Part shown: in pieces, positions 12,006 to 23,203 of the stretch
Numbering within the stretch: the stretch's first letter is position 1
How the letters are laid out: each line of letters begins with the position of its first letter
From: Orobanche coerulescens
Taxonomy: Eukaryota; Streptophyta; Magnoliopsida; Lamiales; Orobanchaceae
Direction: 5' to 3'
DNA: 64,000 nt
Assembly (NCBI GenBank): GCA_033398695.1
Contig: CM065801.1
Span: 46,696,358-46,760,357 of the forward strand
Made by a program: the position numbers and the translations under genes
The notes under the pieces: generated by a model
Databases searched by the model: none
Seen by the model: only the letters and a program-made list of their open reading frames with translations
What the model was told of the DNA's origin: nothing

Positions 12006-13378
12006 GTTTCGAATTATTAAAAAGTTAATTTGGGGTTAAGTTGCAAGACTTCAAATATAGGGGCCGAAATGAAATAGCCAAGAGTTTGGGGTACATAAAC
12101 CGCTTTCTCACTTTCATACGCCCTCCCTCTCTCTTCTATCCCTCTGCACCGCTCTCTCTCCCCCAACTCATCCTGAAATCTCAAACACACATACGCATAA
12201 AAACATTCACCCACACATTCAGAATCTGACGCACACGCACAATCGGTCACAAACTAACTCACGCACTCAAATGCACACAATCGCGACAGACATAGAGGGA
12301 AGTGGTGGTTCGGCGGCGAGGTGTGTGGAATGGATAGAGTTGGTTGGGTTTCGACCTGGCTGAAGGATGGCGACTTAGACTTTAGTTCACGGCTATGGCT
12401 GATTTAAGGCTCCTGGTCTAGACTAGATTCAGTCAATACGGGTCGGACTGAAAATGGAGTTTCTGGCTCTACTTCGATCTGGTTTGGGTCGGATCATGTC
12501 CACGTCAGATATGGACTCAATGGTGCGGGGCCTGCCGATGAGGTTTCTAGTTCCGGCCATGAAGTACGGGTTCGGTCGTGGGTTTTCATGTTTGAGGAAT
12601 TTTAGTTCTGATAAAGGGGCTCAATATCACGATTTGTGTTGCCACTGCATATGCATTTGACAGAAATTCAGCTTGTGGGTTGAAGGAGATGAAGCTGGGT
12701 AATTTTATTTCTTGTTTGATCAAAAGTAAAAACTGAAATGAAACTAGAACCATGAATAACAGATTTGAGGTGCTAGAGTACACCTTTGATAGATGAAAGA
12801 AGATGGGCAGCGGGCGATTGCAGGAGGAAGAGAGAAGTATTGTGTATTGTACTAATTTGCGGTGTATTGTGAAACTTTGTGCCGAGTATAATATATTGTT
12901 TTATGCCGTAGAGATTAGGTTTAGAGTAGATAGACGGCCGACAAGAACGTAGGTTGAGAAATATCACTTGGAATACCATAAGTTGGTCATGAATTTATTT
13001 CGCCTAAATATATGAATATTAATTGGGCGACAAAAATGATTTGGGCCACAACAAAATTAATAATAATTGGTCTTAAGATAATAATGATAATACTATTGGC
13101 TAACTAAAATAGTTGGGCTTATAATAACAATAGTAGTAATCGTAATAGTAATAATAATAAATCCACTAAAGAATATATTAGATATAATTAAAAAAGTTCG
13201 ATTTGGGGCCTAGAATTGACGAGACGAAACAACATGAATTGCAATGAGATAAATAAATCTGCATGATCATGAAAATAAAGTTGATTATATGATATAATTA
13301 TACGGGCATTAATTTGATAAAATCAAAAATATTTCCTATAGTTCATAATAAACGTGTATGCGAAGTCGGGGCGTAACA
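12006..13378 (-). repeat. 3' LTR of the host gypsy element
   Basis: Begins TGTTACGCCCCGAC at 13378 after a purine tract and runs to lower coordinates, where the copia LTR interrupts it at 12005. It contains a TATA-like AATATATTATAC (minus strand, about 12890) and a CT-rich block at 12115-12170 that matches the expanded (CT)n of the other LTR copy at 54321. ORFs at 12454-12660 and nearby resemble nothing and are taken as chance. Confidence 0.65.
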
Positions 13379-14507
13379 ACCTACCCACTTTTAACAAACT
13401 ACTATCCTCTTAAATTAAGTTACGTACCTTGAAAAATGAATGTCGGATACTTAGACTGGATCTCCTCTTCACATTCCCAAGTTGCTTCATTCACGCCATG
13501 ACGGCTCCACTGAACTTTGACAAGCACCACACCTTTATTCTGGAGCTTGTGAATCTTTCGCTCCAAAATAGCAATAGGTACCTCTTCAGAAGTCAAGTTA
13601 TCGACTACTTGAAACTCCCAATAGTTGTAAATGTCCTCGAGATCGTACACATATTTCCTCAACATATGCATCATGGACAATTCGGGTGGTAAGGCCATAC
13701 GATAGGCTGAATATCCTTCCTCCATTTATCAACATAAAATTTCTATCGATCTTGAACAGTCTTAATTCTACTCCTGGTCTCATATATCTTTTCAACAATT
13801 TGACCAATCTATTCTGGTCCCAAAATTTTACCTTCCCCTACCTCACTTCAATATAGAGGCGATCAACAATTACTTCCATAAAGTGCCTCATAGGGAGCCA
13901 TTTGAATGGTCGCTTCATAATTTGTGTTATAAGTAAACTCTACTAATGGTATAATATCCTCCCTATTACCTCCAGTATCAAGAATACAAGCCCTCAATAA
14001 ATATAATAGTGTCTTGATAGTACTTTCGGACTGTCCATCAACCTGCGAATGATAGGTAGTACTAAACTTCAACTTAATGCTCAATGCACTCTGAGACTCT
14101 TTGAAAATTTCGAGGTGAATCGTGGATCTCTATCTGAAATAATCGAAACTGAGACTCCATGCAACCTCAAAATCTCTCGAATATATATTCACGAATACTG
14201 ATCCATACTCATATCCATCCTTACTGTCAGAAAGTGAGCCGACTTCATCAAATGATCGACTATCACCCAAATTGCCTCATTCATTCTCGAAGTTCATGGT
14301 AATCCAACCATGAAACCAATGGTAATGTGTTCCCATTTTTATTCTAGGATTTCCACAGGTTATAGTAAACCTCCCGACCGCTGACGTTCAGCCTTCACTT
14401 GCTGACAAACTAAACACTTCTCCATGAATGAACTGATATCTCGCGTCATACCTCTCCACCAAAAGAACTTCCTTAGATATTGTACCTCATGAATGAGTTG
14501 TATATAG
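13379..14507 (-). pseudogene. gypsy integrase core and chromodomain-like tail, broken
   Basis: From 14507 downward: zinc-finger end (LRKFFWWRGM, then [10 protein letters not shown]), core pieces IWVIVDHLMKSAHF and IISDRDPRF carrying two of the DDE acidic residues, DGQSEST with the glutamate (13863-14084), and a C-terminal stretch (13420-13725) with the module HKLQNKGVVLVKVQW and EATWECEEE. That last module is the chromodomain-like tail of plant chromoviruses, thought to steer integration. Frames shift several times. A copia element split the integrase between its N-terminal part (21275-21383) and this segment. Confidence 0.75.
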
Positions 14508-15225
14508 TGTTGGGAATAGTGCATAGAATATTCAATGTGCCTAGATTTGTATTTGTCATATTTAAATAAAGTTATTTGAAATTTTAATAAAGTTATTTGA
14601 GTAATGTATAATATAGGATATTATATATTATATTATTTAATTATATCAACTTGGAAAGGTAAATATAATATTGGATATTATATTTATTAAGGACTAAATA
14701 ATAAGTAATATTTAATATAAGATATTATATATATTGTATTATTTAATAAGTTAAGGGGTAACTAAGCAAATACTAGAGTTTTAACTCTAGGGTTTACTTA
14801 GTATAAATAAAGGGTCTTGGACAAGGGGTTGTCACAAGAGAAACAAGCAGAGAATCGACCCCCTCCCCTTCCTTCACCAATTGGCCGAAATTTTTCTATC
14901 CAAGGAACCCAATTCGGCCATCTCTGTCTCCTTTCTTTAGTTGATATTGATCAACAGTACAATCCTTCTACCAAGGAATCATCTCTTATACTGTTTATCA
15001 ATATTATTCATAAGGATCTTGCAATCCATCTTGTGCAAATTGTTCGTGTGTGGATCACCGAAAGAGAAAGACGATTTCATCAGCTTCTGGTCCGAATTTA
15101 AGTTCTATGCCCCCCGAGTCGTCTATTAATTTATTATTATTATTATTATTTATAGCGAGCGTGTCGTTTGCACTCGTGTAATTTACTTTACTTTTGTAGT
15201 ATAGTTTTTCATTAATGTAATGACG
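14508..15225 (+). repeat. 5' LTR of the 14.5-kb copia (internally deleted)
   Basis: Matches the 3' LTR at its start (TGTTGGGAATA against TATTGGGAATA), in the AT-rich ATATAGGATATTATATATTA block and in the downstream ATTCGGCC to GGATCTTGCAATC block. About 0.86 kb present in the 3' LTR after AAAGTTATTTGA is missing here. It keeps a TATAAATAAAGG promoter-like stretch (about 14801) that the 3' LTR lacks. The right end near 15225 is approximate, since the last 120 bp no longer align. Confidence 0.6.
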
Positions 15226-15958
15226 ACAAGGGGGACATGAAGGACGGGCTCAAGGAGCCAATTGATCACGTACGACGTTCCAAGGAGTTGGAAGATTAAC
15301 GAAGACCAATTATACCCTTCATATTGACCTTTGTGATTTTCATGTTGGCTTACGAAAATCACGTTAGGGTTATGGTCATGTTATACACAGCCAAATGCTT
15401 TATTATATCGTGTGATGCTACGTATGTTTAAATTTATATATGTATGTGATGCGATGTATGTTTAGATTTATGTTAGCCAATATTGACGTGAAACATTGGA
15501 TAAAATCCCTCATTAAAATTTTTAATGCTGTTCAAATAAAACACCAATCAAGACTTCGATCATCTTGAGCAGGTCATGCCAAAAATGGGTGCTCGGATTA
15601 TCTTAGTAGGGTAGATAGGTAATGGTGATACCTATGTATTCTAATGAACTGAGAATTTAAAATAATTTTGAACCTTAAGGCATAAGATGGGATTATAACT
15701 TGGTTAGATATAAAATGTCAAATCCCATAAGTATAATCTAAGAGTTACATATGATGTAACCGATAAAGGGTTATCCGCCTAAAGTTGCTCAATTCTAGGC
15801 GTCATGCAAAGCTGAGTTTAGAATTGTAAGAAATGAGATCTTCGCCCACTAAAATTACAAATGTTGTAGAGTTGAGGGTGTTTGCTTTAGTGAGAATATT
15901 TTTCGAGAAATAGAAATGTGGCCAAATAATTTGCATATTTAATTTTGTCGTTAATAGA
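15226..15958 (+). other. untranslated leader of the 14.5-kb copia
   Basis: About 730 bp without coding signal between LTR and gag. A near-duplicate pair TGTGATGCTACGTATGTTTA and TGTGATGCGATGTATGTTTA lies at about 15411-15470. No clear tRNA primer site is readable next to the LTR, so the LTR end is uncertain. Confidence 0.45.
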
Positions 15959-16740
15959 ATGGCATCAAACAACATATCCACCATTTCACTGCGATTCGTC
16001 ATTGAGAAGGATAAGGTCAAAGAAAACAACAGCAACTATCTGGATTGGATCTGGATCTTGAGAATAGTTCTCAAGCAAGAAATAAAGTTGTACGTTCTTG
16101 AGGAAGAAATTCCCGACGAACCTACTGACAATGCTAACAAAGCAACAAAAAACAAATGGAAAAAGCATGTGATGATTCCATTAATGTTAGTTGTCTTATG
16201 TTGGCTACTATTTATCCAGAACTTCAGAAGAATCTGGAAGAAATAGAAGCTTATGAGCTTAATGATCACCTCAAGGAGACTTTCTCAAAGCATGCTAGGC
16301 AAGAGAGGTATGAGACCTTTCAACCCTTGTATGCTTGCAAGATGGTTGCGGAAACATCTGTCAGTGCTCATGTACTCAAGATGAAAGGATACATTGATCA
16401 TCTTGATAGGCTTGATTTTCCACTTTATAAGGAGCACTCCACGGATGTGATCCTAGACTCATTGCCCGATAGTTTCATTCAGCCAATTATGAACTATATA
16501 TGAATGAGACGGAGAAGTCCATTGCTGAGCTGTATGAGATGCTTAAAAATGGCTGAGCAAAATATTAAGAAGAAACCAAGCCACGTGCTAATAGTCAGCA
16601 AAGGGAAGTTCCTCAAGAGCAGAGTAAAGGATAAAGGTAAAGCAAATGTTGCCAAATCTAAAGACACAACTAAGCCGGTTTTCAAGAAAAAACCTCCCAA
16701 AGATGGAAACTGCCATCATTGCAATAATCCAGGACACTGA
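15959..16740 (+). pseudogene. copia gag (capsid/nucleocapsid), frameshifted
   Basis: Starts MASNN at 15959 with the NYLDWIW stretch that opens copia gag. It shifts frame near 16160 into a 115-codon stretch ending at 16503, then shifts again. The nucleocapsid zinc knuckle is recognisable at 16711-16755 as CHHCNNPGH, but the following tryptophan codon is TGA and the last cysteine is phenylalanine. Gag packages element RNA into virus-like particles; this one is non-functional. Confidence 0.75.
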
Positions 16741-18253
16741 AAGAGAAATTTCAAAGTTTACTTGAAAGAGCTAAAGCGTACCAAGGGTAGTGAGACTACC
16801 ACAGGTATACTTGTTATAGAAGTTAATTGTACAAATGTGTAGGGGTTGAGAAGCAGTAGATAGCTGAAGAAAGGATAAGTGGATCTAAGAGTCGGCAATG
16901 GAGCAAGAGTTGATGCGCTAGCCGTTGGAACTTATGATCTATTTTTACCCTATGGGCTTTTGTTAGTTTTGAACAATTGCTATTATATTCCTGCTATGAA
17001 TAAGATATTTTTGTTTCTACATTGCATTATGAATTATTCGTATTTTCTTTGATGACTTGCTCTATGGTACTGCAAAGTTATATACTAGCCTTTACAATAT
17101 TTATCTAGATGAGTCCAAAACTTTGGAAGACTATAACATTGCAACCAAGAAACCTAAGCTCAATAATTCTAATCCTACTTACTTATGGCACTGTCGACTT
17201 GGTCACATAAATGAGAAATGCATTTCTAAATTTCATAATGATGGATTTTTAGACTCCTTTGACTATGAATCATATGGGACATGCGAATCTTGTTTATTGG
17301 GCAAGATGACGAAGAATCCTTTCAGCGGTCATGGACAAAGGGCTAGTCATCTATTAGGCCTAGTACATACTGATGTATGCGGACCTCTTAGCACTCATGC
17401 CAGAGGCGAGTACCAATACTTCATCACTTTTACCAATGATTTCAGTCGGTATGGATATGTTTATCTTATGAATCACAAACATGAATCTTTTGAAATGTTC
17501 AAAATATTCCAGAGTGAAGTACAGAACCAACTTGGCAAGACAATTAGAGCCCTTCGATCGGATTGAGGTGGCGAATACTTGAGCCAATAATTTGATATCA
17601 TCTTAGTTGTGGAATTGTTTCACAACTTACTCCTCCTAGAATACCTCAACATAACGTGTCCGATAGGAGGAATCAAACTTTATTAGATATGGTTCGATCC
17701 GTAATGAGTCGAACGGAGCTTCCATTATCATTTTGGGGCCACACCTTAGAAACAGCAAGATTCGCCCTTAACCGCATTCCATCTAAAGCAGTCGAAAAGA
17801 CACCATTTGAGAAATGGATTGGTAAGAGACCAAACTTGTCTTTTCTAAAGATCTGGGCACATTCGTAAGACACAAAGTGTTTGACTAATTGGCGGCGGAT
17901 CTGAAAGATTTTTATTTATGGGATATCCTAAGGAAACTAAAGGATACTACTTTTATAAAGCCGTAGAGAACAAAGTGTTTGTTGCTCGAAATGCTATCTT
18001 CTTAGAAAGGGAATTTATTTTCAAAAAAGACAGTGGGAGAAAAGTAATATCTGAGGAAACTCGAAAAACACAAGAAGACATTGCTCCGCCGATGGAAACT
18101 GAACATGCTCAATTAGTTGAGGATCCAGTTCAAAGTACACAAGTCCCTCGCAGATCTGATAGGATGCGACATGAACTTGAGAGATATGGGTATCTCGTGA
18201 TAGAGGATGATGATGCATCGCTCATAGATGATGAGCCTAGTTACTATACATAA
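16741..18253 (+). pseudogene. copia protease and integrase, broken
   Basis: The protease region (16741-17050) is degraded. An integrase pre-domain at 17057-17566 has WHCRLGH and CESCLLGK (the HHCC zinc site) and core aspartates in HTDVCGPL and RSD. A stop codon directly follows the RSD aspartate at 17564-17566. The open stretches at 17656-17868 (SFWGHTLETARFALNRIPSK) and 17918-18253 (GYPKETKGYYFY and the acidic linker to RT) are later integrase parts in other frames. Confidence 0.8.
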
Positions 18254-19789
18254 GCTGCTTCAGGACCAAAGTCTAAGGAATAGCGAGAGGCCATGAAGTC
18301 AGAGATGCAGTCTATGTACGACAATCATGTTTGGAACTTGATAGATCCACTTAAGGGTGTTAAAACCATTAGGTGCAAATGAGTATTTCAAAAGAAGAAA
18401 GACATGGACAACAATCTACAAGACTATAAAGCTAGACTAGTTGCAGAAGGTTATAGAGAGGCTCATGTTGTTGACAATGATGAGACCTTTTCACCAGAAT
18501 TCATATGCTTATTAGAATTTTATTTGCTCTTGCCGCATACTATGATTATGTGATATGGCAAATAGATGTAAAAATGACTTTTCTTAATGGAAACTTACTC
18601 GAGGATGTGTACATGACACAACCTGAGAGTTTTGTTCATCTAGAAAATTCTAAAAAGGTTTTCAAGCTTCAACCGTTTATGGATTAAATCAGGCTTCTCG
18701 AAGCTGGAACATTCTTTTTGATGAAACTGTCAAAGAGTTTGGGTTTATTCAAAATAAAGATGAATTTTGTGTGTACAAGAAGGTTAGTGTGAGTATAGTT
18801 GTTTTCCTAGCCTTATATGTAGATGCAATATTAATTATTGAAAATGACATACCCACCTTGCAGACAGTCAATACTTGGTTGGGAAGTTGTTTCTCCATGA
18901 AAGACTTATGAGAAGCTGCTTACATTCTTGGGATAAAAATCTATAGAGATAGATCAAATAGAATGATTGGTCTGAGTCAAAGTACCTACATTAACAAAAT
19001 ATTGAAAAGGTTCAATATGCAGGACTCCAAGAGAGGACTCCTGCCAATGTCACATGGCATTCATCTGATTACGACTCAGAGTCCTTCGAATCCTGATGAG
19101 CGAGCCAGCATGAGTAAGATTCCATATGCTTTGCCTATTGGATCACTCATGTATGCCATGATTTTTACTCGATGAGATGTATCTTTTGCCCTTAGCATGA
19201 CAAGTCGATACAAATCAAATCTAGGTGAAAGTCACTGGCAAGTAGTGAAAACCATCCTAAAGTACTTGAGAAGAACTAAGAATGTGTTCCTAATTTATGG
19301 AAGTGTGGAAGATGAGCTGGCTGTAAATGGTTACGGCGATGCAAGTTTCGAAACTGAAAGAGACGATTTTAAATCACAAACTGGTTATGGGTTTGTATTG
19401 AATGGGGGTGCTATGAGTTGGAAGAGTTCAAAGCAAAGCACAATTGCTGATTTTGTAACAGAAGCTGAGTACCTGGCAGCATCGTATGCAGCTAAGGAAG
19501 CCGTATGGATCAAGAAGTTCGTTACAGAACTAGGAGTGGTGCCGACCATCCAATGTCCCAAAAGCCTTTATTGTGACAATAATGGTGCTATTGCACAAGC
19601 CAAAGAGCAAGTCCCATCATAATTCCAAATATATACTCAGGAAATATCACTTAGTAAGAGAGATCGTCAGACGAGGAGATATTATAATATGCAAAGTAGC
19701 AAAGGAAGAGATTGTTGCTGACCCACTTACTAAGCCCCTCTCACAAGGAAAGCATGAAGAGCAAGCTAGATCCATATAACTAAAAGTCA
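18254..19789 (+). pseudogene. copia reverse transcriptase and RNase H, broken
   Basis: RT pieces: DNHVWNLIDPLKG, ARLVAEGYRE, and WQIDVKMTFLNGNLLEDVYM at 18505-18687. The catalytic YVDD box reads YVDA (18816-18827), so the second aspartate is missing. RNase H follows at 18963-19622 with GYGDASFE, a QSTIADFVTEAEY stretch and LYCDNNGAIAQA, largely open for 141 codons. The tail with VADPLTKPL reaches 19779 in another frame. At least five stops or shifts in all. Confidence 0.8.
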
Positions 19790-19803
19790 TGCAAGTAGGA
19801 TAT

Positions 19804-21274
19804 TATTGGGAATATTGCCCTAGGACATTCGATGTGGCTAGATTTGTAATTGTCACATTTAAATAAAGTTATTTGATATCATCTATTTCTCGTTGAATGT
19901 TATAATGTTTATATGTCTTAATATTTTAATAATCGAATAATAGTTATTCACTAATAATAATATTATTCATATGTCCCTGGTCCAATCACGTAGAGTGGAG
20001 ACTCAAGTGCTTAATTTGCTAGTATAAGTTTGATTGTAATCATCGGATGATTATGCATATGGTACGGATCAAACTTATGGATATTGGTCGGAGAACGCAA
20101 TATTGGACAGATTCGCGTTGAGATCACTGCATGGAAATGTCATAAGTGAATCTCAATATAATAGTATGTTAATAAATCATTGAACCTGAGATTATCATAG
20201 AGTCCAACATGATAACTATTATTCCTTAACGTAATCCAACGTCATCTGAGACATGATGATCATAAATGTTAGCGATCGGGATTAATAGGAGTCATGTAGA
20301 GGGCAATGAACAATCAAGATACGAATTTCTCCCTCTATTTAGGGAGAGAGATATCTGCTGGGACCCTCGATAAGTAGGATTGAATGAAATGCATGGCCAT
20401 GCTCAAATGAAGAGTCATTTGATTCAATCAGTCTACTTAAGATCGATAAATTATTTGAACATAATAAGTATGACAGTTTCCATGACTTAGTTTAAATATG
20501 ATATCGATACGAAAAAGGGATTTGACATGTTAAGTGGTTTAATGGGCTTTAAACTTATATTATATGGGTGGGTTGTCATAATGGCTTGCAAGAGACCACT
20601 TATGATTTATCATTTAATAAGGTATTAAATGATTGCCAACATAGTATAATCTTTTCGGGTCACACATACGACAATTAAAGACAACCAAAAATAATTAATA
20701 GATATAATATTAGATATTATATTTATTAAAGAAATTAAATAATGAGTAATGTAAAATATAGGATATTATATATTATATTATTTAATTAATCAACTAGGAA
20801 AGGTAAATATAATATTGGATCTAATATTTGTTAGACGATTAAATAATAAGTAATATATTTAATATGAGCATAGGCCTTAATATAAATAATACAAATAATA
20901 AGTAATATATATAATTCGGCCGAAATTTTTCTGTCCAAGGTGTCCAGTTCGGCGATCTCTGTCTCCTTCCCTTAGTTAATCTTGATCAATAGTACAATCT
21001 TTATAGCAAGAAATCATCTTCTGTACTGTTTATCAATATTATTCGTAAGGATCTAGCAATCTGACTTGTGCAAATTGTTCGTGTGTGGACACCGAAAGAG
21101 GAAGGCGATTTTCATCAGTTTTTTGTCCGGATTTAGATCTACTCTTCGGATTAAGGTAATTCGACGAAATCTTTATTAATTACTACACGAAGATCCTCAT
21201 CTTAAGTTTTTCGATTATTATTCTGCTGCGTTTTTGCTCAAATTTCTTGTATTAGATACACGTAAAAGCCAACA
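19804..21274 (+). repeat. 3' LTR of the 14.5-kb copia
   Basis: About 1471 bp from TATTGGGAATA (TG changed to TA at the terminus) to GCCAACA. It holds the AT-rich block also seen in the 5' LTR and a further 0.86 kb that the 5' LTR has lost. The promoter/leader segment around the TATA box is missing here. Terminal bases then meet host integrase at 21275. Confidence 0.7.
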
Positions 21275-21383
21275 TATGGCTCACTATGCGCCTCCTCAAG
21301 AATCTCCTTCATAAGGGGTCTTGTCCTTAGGAACGCAAACTCTCCCATGATACGTCAATATATTATTGGCCACTAAGTATACA
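21275..21383 (-). pseudogene. host gypsy integrase, N-terminal piece
   Basis: Read on the minus strand: LVANNILTYHGRVCVPKD, then in another frame EILEEAHSEPY. This is the stretch before the HHCC zinc finger of gypsy integrase. It continues at 14507 beyond the copia insertion, and is separated from its upstream part (29968 onward) by the Sirevirus-like copia plus a Cassandra fragment. Confidence 0.65.
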
Positions 21384-22613
21384 GAATACAACTTGGAAAG
21401 TATTTAAGCAACAAGCTGTGCGTTTTACAAATTAGAGTGCATAGCAGAAGTCTTGTTAAAGATAGTTTGCAGTGTATACTTAAAAATAATCACAGTAATG
21501 AAAACAATAAATTGCAGAAGGTAAATAACACAAGATTTAAAGTGGTTCGAGGTAAACCCCTCTACGTACACTGGTCCTCCACACAGGAGTAAAACGTTTT
21601 ATTATAAACACTGCGTACACAACTACGTGTCTATAATCAAACCTATCCTCGTATCGTTCACACAGATTGATACAACGACTTCAGCTTTCAACCATTCACA
21701 CAAATTGGTCAAAGCTAACTCTTGACTTGTTTCTGAACACATAGTCCCAAAGCCTCATCTTATTCGTCCCACACAGGTCGGAATAACTTATTTAGTTCAC
21801 ACAGAACTAGGTTTTTACTCAAAGGTAAAAGTAAGGTAACCAGGTAAGAACATCAACTTGAATATGAAGTTCTTGAACTGATGATGGCTGTTCTTGGTGA
21901 CTGAGTATATTTCTTCTTCTTAGATGTGAATGATACTTGGAAGAAATATATTTTGCTCTTGTAAGCTTGATCTGATGATAATAAATATTCAGTCTTTTGA
22001 TCGTTTGAATATCGCTTGTAAGCTTGTATGTGTTCTTGTTTTTGTGATCTTCAAACTCCGGGGTATATATAGCCACTGAATAGATCCGTTGGGAATAGAT
22101 CCGTTGAGCTGATAGTCTGTTCCAACGTGTTGATGGACAAGATCCGGTTTTTGCTCCTTGATTGAAGATCTCTGTCTGATGGTATTTAAATACTTTATCC
22201 CTTCAATATTTAAATACTTCTTTTCAAATGGGTATTTGACCTTAGTGAATAAAGCAGATTCCATTTCAACGGTCTTCAGTCCTGTTGGATAAGTGTTTGA
22301 ATATCTTTACACTTTACAGCTGGATCGCTGTATCCAAAAAGTTGATTGACTAACGTTGTATGGAATGATGCTGTATGAATGAATCAGGACAGCTTCTATA
22401 CTTGGTGTCATATCACTATGAGCTTCTTGTTGTATGATAGGCAATTATCCTTTTGCTGCATGATGAGGCAACACAGGATGTAGGATAAATTGCACAGCAA
22501 TATGAACAGCTTCGTAACATCTATTTGCTGTATGATGGCTTGCTGTTTGGGACCAATTGCTGTATGAAGCTTGCTGTTTGGGAATTATCAAAACAACATT
22601 GTTTTTACAAACA
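21384..22613 (-). repeat. 3' LTR of the Sirevirus-like element
   Basis: On the minus strand it begins TGTTTGTAAAAACAATG at 22613, right after a purine tract, and runs about 1.2 kb to the host junction near 21384. The left edge is approximate because no clean CA terminus is seen. A GGGGTATATATAGCC box (about 22060-22074, facing minus) could be the TATA region. Short ORFs at 21819-22264 have no resemblance to known proteins and are ignored. Confidence 0.6.
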
Positions 22614-23203
22614 ATTTTCCCCTATTTTATAATTGCCAAGTCTCTTGATGATGCCAAAACCTTGATGCCAAAAATATTTGAAATATCTTTGTTTCGAGAG
22701 GCTTTCTTCTTGATCTTCTGTCGAATGTTCTCGGCAAATTAAAGTAATGTGAACTGCTCACAGGCAAGTTCTAAAAAGATAGAATCTAACAGCAAAGTGT
22801 TTTTACAACTTAAGCTTAATATTGGCGCGCAGGCACAATCTTACAGTGTAATCTAGTTGAATACAACTTAACCTATGAACTGTTCGCAGACAAGTTCTTA
22901 CAGCTTATATTCTTAACAAGTTTTCATACTTGTTATTAGCAAAAGAATTTATTTCGTAATCATACAGGAACACAGTAGATTACGAGTTGTAATCTTTCAA
23001 GACGAAAATATATTTTATTGATGAAGAACGAAGATTACAAGTTTGGGCAAAAATGGAGATACAAAATTTTTGCTGTTTCAGAAACAAAAATACTGGAAGG
23101 ATCTTACAAGCTAACTCCTATAGTCAGCATGTCTCCAAGGCCTTCTTGGATAATTCTTGGTTCCCTTCCACCAATTTTGCAAGGCATCCCTATTTCGATT
23201 TAA
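22614..23203 (-). other. polypurine tract and spacer between env-like ORF and LTR
   Basis: The tract reads AAAATAGGGGAAAAT on the minus strand at 22614-22628 and would prime plus-strand DNA. The spacer is AT-rich and holds two related copies of GAACTG-TC-CAG-CAAGTTCT near 22751 and 22877. No coding signal. Confidence 0.6.

Larger units (their letters stand above)
14508..21274 (+). mobile_element. Ty1/copia element inserted in the host integrase
   Basis: Complete-length but dead plus-strand element: 5' LTR, leader, gag, protease, integrase, RT, RNase H, 3' LTR. It is bounded by TGTTGGG at 14508 and CCAACA at 21274. The flanking five bases TATAG (14503-14507) and TATGG (21275-21279) are a probable target duplication with one mismatch. 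The host integrase reads up to the left edge and resumes at the right edge, on the other strand. Confidence 0.8.

Noticed and set aside
12041..12783. Several 60-77 codon ORFs on both strands, possible small host gene
   Set aside because: They lie in LTR sequence that is repeated at 54205-54645 and have no domain, splice pattern or conserved frame.
21543..21580. GGTTCGAGGT string resembling a tRNA B box
   Set aside because: No matching A box, cloverleaf stems or anticodon arm around it; it sits in a copia LTR.
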